Assembly: GCA_026394315.1 (NCBI GenBank)
Contig: JAPKYM010000285.1
Coordinates: 1-10,578 of the forward strand
DNA from: Candidatus Bathyarchaeota archaeon
Lineage (GTDB): Archaea > Thermoproteota > Bathyarchaeia > 40CM-2-53-6 > RBG-13-38-9
Length of the DNA: 10,578 nucleotides
Direction: 5' to 3'
Position 1 is the stretch's first letter. Each line of letters starts with the position of its first letter. Position numbers and translations under genes: made by a program. The notes beneath the pieces were generated by a model. It ran no database searches and had not been told where the DNA came from. It saw only the letters and a list, made by a program, of their open reading frames with translations. Positions 1-5,039 of this stretch are shown piece after piece.

Positions 1-704
1 CTTCTGCCATTCTTGATACCTTCAATATACATGGCGATTACTTTGGTCTCTGGATCATCTCGCAGGTATTCGAGAGCGTCGGCATCGTCCACATCGCACT
101 TGTTACCCAGACCGATAACTCTGCTGATTCCGAAATGCTCCTTGGATAGTATCCACTTGAAGGTTATCGATGCGAAGTTTCCTGTCTGAGAAATATAGGC
201 TGCCGGACCTTTTCTAAGCTCAACTCCTGCTTGGAAAGTTGTTGAGAAGTGACTTGGAGTACTTATTATTCCCGTAGTGTTAGGTCCGATTATCCTCATT
301 GCAGACTTGTTGGCGACGTCCAAGATCTGCTGTTGCATGCTCGCGCCTTTCTCATTGACTTCGCCGAACCCTCCAGCGACGATCACGGCATGCTTGATTC
401 CTTTTTCAGCAAAGTCATCAATCACGCCTACAGCTGCTTGCGCCGGGACAAGCACTAGGCCTACATCTACTGGTCCGGGGATGTCCTTGACATTGGGGTA
501 TGCCTTTAGCCCCAAGACCTCGTTGACCTTAGGATTGACTGGGTAGATCTTTCCTTGGTATCCGATCTTTAGAAGATTCTCAATGGCTATGTAGCCGAGT
601 TTTCCAGGCGTGCTAGAGGCGCCGACTACTGCAACGCTCTTAGGGGTGAAGAATGTATCCAAGCTAGTCTTCATTACGGTCACGCTTTCTGCAATGCTAG
701 ACAT
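1..704 (-). CDS. ADP-forming acyl-CoA synthetase, CoA-binding (alpha-type) part, truncated by window edge
   Basis: This gene encodes the N-terminal part of an NDP-forming acyl-CoA (acetyl-CoA) synthetase, which interconverts acyl-CoA and ADP + Pi with acid, CoA and ATP. It runs off the left edge after about 234 codons. The reverse strand reads SVAVVGASSTPGKLGY (the CoA-binding Rossmann motif), followed by YPVNPK, VIVAGGFGE, RIIGPNTTG and AYISQTGNFAS. These are the expected landmarks in order for the CoA-binding domain and the start of the succinyl-CoA-ligase-like domain. GPNTTG replaces the usual GPNCxG. The active-site His lies beyond the window. ATG at 704 is chosen; ATG at 674 is also possible. 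The frame stays open upstream to a stop at 837-839 and includes a CKNCG knuckle, so GTG 776 or TTG 803 could be the true start. Family assignment is secure; substrate and start are not. Confidence 0.9.
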   Translation of the reverse strand, partial: MSSIAESVTVMKTSLDTFFTPKSVAVVGASSTPGKLGYIAIENLLKIGYQGKIYPVNPKVNEVLGLKAYPNVKDIPGPVDVGLVLVPAQAAVGVIDDFAEKGIKHAVIVAGGFGEVNEKGASMQQQILDVANKSAMRIIGPNTTGIISTPSHFSTTFQAGVELRKGPAAYISQTGNFASITFKWILSKEHFGISRVIGLGNKCDVDDADALEYLRDDPETKVIAMYIEGIKNGR

Positions 705-817
705 TATGCCATATGAGGATTTCGCTTTTGTCACATCATATTCCTGGAGCGTTCCGCAGTTCTTGCAGAACTTCACGCGCGCTAAATCAAAAGAACGAGC
801 CAATTCCTCTCGGCATA

Positions 818-831
818 CGTTTATATAACGT
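818..831 (-). promoter_or_regulatory. TATA-like box for the acyl-CoA synthetase gene
   Basis: Read on the minus strand, this stretch gives CGTTATATAAACG, a good archaeal TATA-like element. Transcription would be expected to start about 25 bases downstream, near position 800. That is about 95 bases before ATG 704 but only about 20 before GTG 776, which favours an upstream start or a leader of moderate length. Confidence 0.5.
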
Positions 832-915
832 GCCGCTTACTATCGCATACAGTATACTCTGATTATACTTCGGTATTATCATCTGTATAACTAGCTGCAA
901 GAAGGAGTGAGAAGT

Positions 916-1068
916 ATGGGTTTTGAGAGACGCAGATCTTTCGGTCCTAGGACTATGCACAAGATAAAGTGCTCTGACTGCGGAAAAGACGCAGAAGTAC
1001 CTTTTGAACCGAAAGACGGAAGACCAGTCTACTGCAGAGAATGCTTCCCTAAGCATAGGACATATTAG
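916..1068 (+). CDS. Small CxxC...CxxC zinc-ribbon protein (50 aa)
   Basis: This complete 50-residue protein begins MGFERRRSFG and ends KHRTY. It has two cysteine knuckles, CSDC at residues 19-22 and CREC at 40-43, separated by 17 residues. The pattern matches the widespread family of tiny CxxC-x17-CxxC zinc-ribbon proteins found in archaea and several bacterial phyla, whose role is unknown. The basic N-terminus and single zinc ribbon fit a nucleic-acid-binding or ribosome-associated role, but this is only inference. GGAG at 904-907 lies 8 bases before the ATG, which fixes the start. The gene is divergent from the acyl-CoA synthetase and is followed by T-rich tracts, so it is probably its own transcript. 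Confidence 0.85.
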   Translation: MGFERRRSFGPRTMHKIKCSDCGKDAEVPFEPKDGRPVYCRECFPKHRTY

Positions 1069-1091
1069 TCTTAGTACTTAGTCTTAGTACT
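1066..1091 (+). repeat. Perfect 13-bp tandem duplication spanning a stop codon
   Basis: TAGTCTTAGTACT occurs at 1066-1078 and again immediately at 1079-1091. The first copy begins with the TAG stop of the zinc-ribbon gene, so the second copy adds another TAG in frame further on. It may be a simple slippage duplication. Confidence 0.85.
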
Positions 1092-1103
1092 AGTGCCTAG
1101 ACG

Positions 1104-1128
1104 ATTTTTTTATTATCACTCTTTTTTT
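1104..1128 (+). terminator. Archaeal-type T-rich terminator
   Basis: Two runs of seven T (1105-1111 and 1122-1128) follow the zinc-ribbon gene within 60 bases and have no strong preceding hairpin. This is the usual form of an archaeal terminator on the plus strand. Confidence 0.6.
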
Positions 1129-1188
1129 GTGCGCGCTCGGCGCAAACAGCAAGTCTTAATAGACGTTATCTTGGAATCACGGCTTTAG

Positions 1189-1902
1189 GTGGTTGATTTG
1201 GTCAAACTGATAGACCTCTCACAAGAAATCTACCAAGGAATGCCTGTGTATCCAGGTCACCTCAAGACAATTCTCTGGTACCATAACACACACGACGAGA
1301 CTGCGCCCTCCTTCCCAAAGGAATACTCATTCCACTCATATGCAAGCATGGGGATGTTGATGAGCGACCATGGCCCAACACACGTCGACTCGATCTTCCA
1401 CATAAGACCTGATGGAGAGACAATTGACAGGCTACCCCTCGAGATGTTCTACACAGAGGCTGTCTGCCTCGACCTCTCTCATGTTCCGGCAGACAAATTC
1501 GTCACTTTGAAAGATATCAAGGACGCTCTCGCCAAACACAAACTTACGATAAAGAAGGGTGATACGGTTCTGATCTACACCGGTCACTACAACAAGAAGT
1601 ACGGAACCGACGACTGGCTCTTCAACTACACCGGCCTCGACATGGAGGCGGCAAAATGGCTTGGGGACCAAGGAGTCGTAAATATCGGCGCTGACGCTCC
1701 CAGCATAGACAGCAGCCAAGCCATGAAGACGAAATTCTATCCTGGCCACATAGTCTGCAGAGACAAACGCATACTGAACACCGAGAACCTTGCGAATCTT
1801 GACAAAGTAGCCGGTAAACGGTTCATCTATGCCGGGCTCCCGTTGAAAATAAGGGGCGGCACAGGCTCGCCAATAAGGGCCATTGCTATACTGAATGAAT
1901 AA
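1189..1902 (+). CDS. Cyclase family protein (kynurenine formamidase-like metal hydrolase)
   Basis: This 237-residue protein belongs to the cyclase family (Pfam Cyclase, PF04199), which includes KynB-type arylformamidases and other metal-dependent amide or lactone hydrolases. The start LIDLSQEIYQGMPVYPG is the characteristic N-terminal strand and turn. The metal-binding motif appears as SDHGPTHVDSIFH at residues 59-71, with His61, His65, Asp67 and His71 as likely ligands or catalytic residues; the usual form is HxGTHxDxPxH. GADAPSID at 167-174 matches the conserved C-terminal motif. Length is normal. The start is GTG at 1189, with TTG at 1198 possible; no Shine-Dalgarno is evident. The actual substrate cannot be predicted, because family members act on formylkynurenine, isatin, cyclic amides and others. 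It lies near a molybdenum hydroxylase operon, so a ring-opening step in N-heterocycle catabolism is conceivable but unproven. Confidence 0.9.
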   Translation: MVDLVKLIDLSQEIYQGMPVYPGHLKTILWYHNTHDETAPSFPKEYSFHSYASMGMLMSDHGPTHVDSIFHIRPDGETIDRLPLEMFYTEAVCLDLSHVPADKFVTLKDIKDALAKHKLTIKKGDTVLIYTGHYNKKYGTDDWLFNYTGLDMEAAKWLGDQGVVNIGADAPSIDSSQAMKTKFYPGHIVCRDKRILNTENLANLDKVAGKRFIYAGLPLKIRGGTGSPIRAIAILNE

Positions 1903-1940
1903 GGAACCGTTAAAGGCGCGTTCTTCCGTATCGAGATATG

Positions 1941-1984
1941 AGCGCACTCCTAGTCTCGGCGTGCGCTGAACCTTTCTTTTCTCT
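1941..1984 (+). terminator. Hairpin plus pyrimidine tract after the cyclase gene
   Basis: AGCGCAC at 1941-1947 pairs perfectly with GTGCGCT at 1961-1967 across a 13-base loop. A T-rich pyrimidine tract (1971-1984) follows. It lies 39 bases past the cyclase stop on the same strand and fits a terminator. Confidence 0.5.
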
Positions 1985-2007
1985 ACAGGCAGCGTGCGCG
2001 CTATCGA

Positions 2008-2023
2008 GCATCTATTCAGATGC
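2008..2023. repeat. Short perfect hairpin between convergent genes
   Basis: GCATCT at 2008-2013 and AGATGC at 2018-2023 form a 6-bp stem with a 4-base loop, just past the 3' end of the minus-strand gene ending at 2038. It has no T tract on either strand, so it may aid RNA 3' processing or termination, or be fortuitous. Confidence 0.4.
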
Positions 2024-2037
2024 GCCGTGTTCGCTAT

Positions 2038-2424
2038 TCAGTGCGAACCGACAAGATAGCTTACCTGCGCATTCTGAAGAGGGGTCTTTCCACTTATCCA
2101 CCTAATCTTCATGATTATGACTTCGGGTAGCTGGTCGGATAGAACATTGACCTTAGCCTCACCGTTTACCAACTGAAGCTGTTTTACTTTGGAGGAGTCT
2201 GTGAAGCGCAGGCGACTCTCATGGTTTATTGAGAACTCGACAGAGTCATCTCTTGATGTATCGATCTTCCCTTCGTCAGTTACAGCTCCAACAACTATTG
2301 TATTTTCGGTGGACTTCTTTATTCCAGGCAAGAACAGGACCAGTCTCTTTGCTTCTGGCTTCTTTTCTTTGCTCTCAGGTTGATCTTCTAGTTTATTTTT
2401 GGTGTCAGTTCGGGCCTCTGCCAT
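2038..2424 (-). CDS. Soluble beta-rich (Ig-like) protein, paralogue of the protein at 3600-4070
   Basis: This 128-residue protein matches no family I recognise. Residues 1-26 are highly charged and probably disordered. The remainder alternates hydrophobic and polar residues in beta-strand fashion and resembles a single Ig-like or invasin-like domain. Residues 47-126 align with residues 73-148 of the membrane-anchored protein encoded at 3600-4070. Shared landmarks are AVxDxxxxDxSRxDxVE, then LVxGEAxV, then a hydrophobic strand ending in W and a terminal aliphatic/Tyr strand. By eye about a quarter to a third of positions are identical. There is no signal peptide or membrane helix, so this copy should be cytosolic. 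A strong GGAGGG at 2434-2439, nine bases upstream, supports the ATG. It is divergent from the polyferredoxin gene across about 160 bases and may share its regulation. Confidence 0.75.
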   Translation of the reverse strand: MAEARTDTKNKLEDQPESKEKKPEAKRLVLFLPGIKKSTENTIVVGAVTDEGKIDTSRDDSVEFSINHESRLRFTDSSKVKQLQLVNGEAKVNVLSDQLPEVIIMKIRWISGKTPLQNAQVSYLVGSH

Positions 2425-2582
2425 CTTATGAATCCCTCCAATGATTTGCTAGGCTGGTACTCTATCCATGATTTAAGAGTTCTGCATTTTCCAAACAACT
2501 CAGAATAGAGATCAGATGTCTTGGGGGAATCGCCACCTTCGCACTTCTCAGAAGAACACATGGAGAGAGCATTCGACGCAAA

Positions 2583-3566
2583 GTGATAATTGGATTTGCA
2601 GCCTTGACTTGGATAGGTTTCTTCGCCATTCTGGCCTACGTTGGCATCAGCAACATGTTTGTGTGGGTTGGAAGTCATCTGAAGGTTTACTATTGGGCGG
2701 GGTTGCCGAGCTATGGCACGATGCTCATCCCGTGCACTCGGGCACTCCCTGAGGTGATGCTGGGGTTAGCCATGTTTGGAGAAGTCAAGTCAGTGGGAGC
2801 GCTAGTCAATCTACCTTCAAACGTTCAAACGGGCATATTCGTCATCGTCCCATTCATGATCACAGCCCTTGTATTTGGAAGAGGATTCTGTGGGTGGATA
2901 TGTTACTTTGGAGGGACAGTTGAGGCCTGCAGGACCGGAAAAAAGCCTAGGTGGGTTTTGTCCAGCCTCATGAAGAGTCCCATGGATCAGAAAGGAAATC
3001 CTATTCCCCTTGACGGGCTAAGGGAAGACGTTAAAGACGTTAAATATGGGATCGCCGTGGCTCTTCTTCTGATAGTATTCAGCATATCGGCACCCCTTGT
3101 CTGTACGTTCTGCTATGTATGGCTCATGCAGTACATTTGGTTGGGTGCTGCAGTCATTCTGATATTCGTACTCTTTGTTTTAGTATTGCCTTACATGACA
3201 AAGAAGCGATGGTGGTGCCTCATATGTCCGGCAAGTGCACTGATTAACTGCATTGAGGGAATAACTCCCTTCCGTGTCAAGATAGACAAAGAAAGGTGCA
3301 TTAAATGTCATGCATGTATTAGAGAATGCCCTATGTATGCCATAACGAAGGAGTCAATTGAAGCATCTGGGAAGCCTAATATCGACTGTATTAAGTGCGG
3401 GAAATGCATCGAGGTATGTCCTGTCGAATGCATAGATCTCAATATCCGCGGTACGAAACTGCAAGGCCGATCCTGGTTCATTCCTCTGGCAATAGGTACG
3501 GCGGCTTCTTGGTACGTCTGGTTTGTCGTTATGGCGATGCAAATTATTCCAAGTTTGATTCACTAG
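2583..3566 (+). CDS. NapH-like membrane polyferredoxin (two 4Fe-4S clusters)
   Basis: This is an integral membrane iron-sulfur protein of the NapH/MauN/NosR-C-terminal type, which passes electrons between membrane carriers and redox enzymes. There are about five hydrophobic segments, near residues 1-22, 84-100, 155-178, 186-205 and 298-322. Extra cysteine pairs lie at the membrane edges: GFCGWIC (Cys103, Cys107), VCTFC (Cys174, Cys177) and CLICP (Cys212, Cys215). Two classical 4Fe-4S motifs follow, with cysteines 239/242/245/249 and 269/272/275/279, each ending CP. By analogy with NapH the ferredoxin domain faces the cytoplasm. GTG 2583 is the only canonical start after an in-frame stop at 2469-2471. 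It overlaps the TGA (2584-2586) of a short upstream frame, so the exact N-terminus is uncertain. It is followed after 33 bases by the anchored Ig-like gene, probably in one transcript. Its redox partner is unknown; the nearby Mo hydroxylase is a candidate. Confidence 0.9.
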   Translation: MIIGFAALTWIGFFAILAYVGISNMFVWVGSHLKVYYWAGLPSYGTMLIPCTRALPEVMLGLAMFGEVKSVGALVNLPSNVQTGIFVIVPFMITALVFGRGFCGWICYFGGTVEACRTGKKPRWVLSSLMKSPMDQKGNPIPLDGLREDVKDVKYGIAVALLLIVFSISAPLVCTFCYVWLMQYIWLGAAVILIFVLFVLVLPYMTKKRWWCLICPASALINCIEGITPFRVKIDKERCIKCHACIRECPMYAITKESIEASGKPNIDCIKCGKCIEVCPVECIDLNIRGTKLQGRSWFIPLAIGTAASWYVWFVVMAMQIIPSLIH

Positions 3567-3599
3567 TATTCAGAGATTGGCTCATAGGACTGACATGAC

Positions 3600-4070
3600 T
3601 TGGGTTCCAAGAAGATGGAGAGATGGAGAAAGGTTGAGATAGCACAATCCATCTTTGCTCTTCTAATTGTGTCACTCCTCGTGTCAACTTCTTTCTATTA
3701 CATTTGGGCTTCGATAACCCCGCCTGAAAGTTCGGTGAAAGCAATCAAGCTAAGGGTTGCCTCAGGTGCTCCTCCTGGCTCAAAGGTTACGATGGTAGTT
3801 CCGATCAGAATATGGGCAGTTGACGACGACAATCGTGTGGACAAGAGTCGGACTGATGTCGTCGAGGTCGAGATGTCGCCTTCCCGAATATTACGCCTGA
3901 GAGAGACACAAGTATCTCTGGTAGAAGGTGAAGCTACTGTTGAAGCATATGCTGTGGCGTCAGGTCAAGAGAACCTCTTGATAACGGTGGTCTGGGTTAA
4001 AGGTGAGTCATACCTCAAGCCCGGGACCTTCCTACTAGCTTATCCTCCGCTTGCATCTCCAGGAATATGA
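3600..4070 (+). CDS. Membrane-anchored beta-rich (Ig-like) protein
   Basis: This protein has 156 residues from TTG 3600, or 151 from ATG 3615. A weak AGGA at 3586-3589 slightly favours the TTG. A basic N-terminus (KKMERWRK) is followed by one membrane helix at about residues 16-37, so the remainder should face outside. Residues 60-150 alternate in beta-strand fashion and resemble one Ig-like or invasin-like domain. The same domain is encoded on the opposite strand at 2038-2424. I do not recognise a named family. The gene follows the polyferredoxin by 33 bases on the same strand, so it is plausibly an accessory or docking subunit of that membrane complex. No cofactor-binding cysteine is present, so a structural role is more likely than electron carriage. 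Confidence 0.75.
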   Translation: MGSKKMERWRKVEIAQSIFALLIVSLLVSTSFYYIWASITPPESSVKAIKLRVASGAPPGSKVTMVVPIRIWAVDDDNRVDKSRTDVVEVEMSPSRILRLRETQVSLVEGEATVEAYAVASGQENLLITVVWVKGESYLKPGTFLLAYPPLASPGI

Positions 4071-4078
4071 TGTGAAAA

Positions 4079-4097
4079 AGCGTACGCTAGTACTTTT
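4079..4097 (+). terminator. Palindrome plus short T run after the Ig-like gene
   Basis: AGCGTACGCT at 4079-4088 is a perfect 10-bp palindrome, followed by TTTT at 4094-4097. It lies 8 bases past the stop codon. It is a weak terminator candidate in this convergent gap. Confidence 0.35.
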
Positions 4098-4116
4098 GCT
4101 GCTAAAGTCAAAACAC

Positions 4117-4140
4117 AGAAAAGAAAAAAGAAAGAGGGGA
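4117..4140 (-). terminator. T-rich terminator of the Mo hydroxylase operon
   Basis: On the minus strand, the sequence just past the FAD-subunit stop reads TCCCCTCTTTC followed by TTTTTTC and TTTTC. This pyrimidine-rich stretch with a run of six T is a typical archaeal terminator at the end of the three-gene operon. Confidence 0.55.
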
Positions 4141-4145
4141 GCCGT

Positions 4146-5024
4146 TCAAGCTCCTGCTTGTTTAAGCAGGCTCTTGACGACTGATATCTTGTACTTGTTT
4201 TCACTCAGAGGTGTTGCCTTGTCTACGGCAGCTTTCATCTCATCAGGCGTTCCGGTTGGAATTATTGGAGCGACTCCTCCAAGTGCTACAGTGGTTCCCT
4301 TGCTGGTTGTTGCCAAGGCGACGCTTGCAGTAGCGAAGTCTATCGCGCTTCTTGTTCTGCTCTTCAGGAATACCCCTTTGCTGGGGACTTCAGGCACTAC
4401 TATGTCTGTTACGATCTCGTCGGGCTTAAGTACAGTTCCTAGGACTATGAAGAAGTCCTTAATCGGGACTGTCTTGGATCCTTCGCCACCTTCGATCTTT
4501 ATGCTTGCGTTGAGCGCTGCTAATGCTACCGATACGTCTCCGGGCACGGTGGCGTTGCAGACTTTCTGTTCCATTATTGCGTGGAATGCGTTGCGTCCTG
4601 GTGGAGCGAAGCAGACTGGGCCTCCTTTTCTGTAGCAGTTCCATTCTGGCCATCGGTAGTACCAGCACCATACGTTCTGGCACAGGTTTCCTCCGACTGT
4701 TGCTTGTGTTCTTAGGTTTGGTGCGGGACCTTTCTTTGCTGCTTCACCGAGCATTGGTATGGTTGAATCATCGACCAGTTGTGCTAAGGTCACTGTTGGC
4801 CCTATGTGAACACCGTCTGATTGCTTCTCGATCTTGTTCAGTCCTGGGATCTTCTTGATGTTCACTAGGACTTGCGGCGTGGGCATGTATCGCTTCTTCA
4901 TCCAGTCAATCATGTCAACTCCGCCAGCGTAGACTTTGGCTTTCCCTGGGTATTGCTTCAAGACGCTTACTGCATCTTTTACTGTAGTTGCTTCATAGTA
5001 CTTGAACGCGGCTAATGCTTTCAT
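4146..5024 (-). CDS. Molybdenum hydroxylase FAD subunit with extra 4Fe-4S-type cysteine cluster
   Basis: This is the FAD-binding subunit (292 aa) of a xanthine dehydrogenase-family enzyme; it takes electrons from the 2Fe-2S clusters and passes them to the final acceptor. FAD-binding landmarks are YAGGVDM at 32-38 and TVGGNL at 109-114. An insertion carries Cys115, Cys120, Cys130, Cys138 and Cys156, with the family pattern CWYxR...C..KGG..CF...G.N..HAI......C. This corresponds to the inserted 4Fe-4S cluster known from 4-hydroxybenzoyl-CoA reductase (HcrB) and E. coli PaoB, and is absent from simple CoxM-type subunits. It is the third gene of the operon, 15 bases after the catalytic subunit, and AGGAGGAG just upstream overlaps that subunit's stop region. 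It has no signal peptide, so export would depend on riding with the Tat-signal subunit. The call is secure; the acceptor is unknown. Confidence 0.93.
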   Translation of the reverse strand: MKALAAFKYYEATTVKDAVSVLKQYPGKAKVYAGGVDMIDWMKKRYMPTPQVLVNIKKIPGLNKIEKQSDGVHIGPTVTLAQLVDDSTIPMLGEAAKKGPAPNLRTQATVGGNLCQNVWCWYYRWPEWNCYRKGGPVCFAPPGRNAFHAIMEQKVCNATVPGDVSVALAALNASIKIEGGEGSKTVPIKDFFIVLGTVLKPDEIVTDIVVPEVPSKGVFLKSRTRSAIDFATASVALATTSKGTTVALGGVAPIIPTGTPDEMKAAVDKATPLSENKYKISVVKSLLKQAGA

Positions 5025-5039
5025 TATTCTTCTCCTCCT

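Noticed and set aside
787..1056. 89-codon open frame on the minus strand
   Set aside because: It runs antisense through the 50-residue zinc-ribbon gene and the TATA-like region, and its translation has no recognisable motif. The plus-strand gene has a good ribosome binding site and a family signature.
1432..1947. 171-codon open frame on the minus strand
   Set aside because: It is fully antisense to the cyclase gene apart from its first few codons, and the cyclase motifs leave no doubt about the coding strand.
2388..2678. 96-codon open frame on the minus strand
   Set aside because: It crosses the divergent promoter region and runs antisense into the polyferredoxin gene, with no motif or good ribosome binding site.
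4051..4635. 194-codon open frame on the plus strand
   Set aside because: Nearly all of it is antisense to the FAD-subunit gene, and its Leu/Ser-rich translation is typical of a shadow frame.
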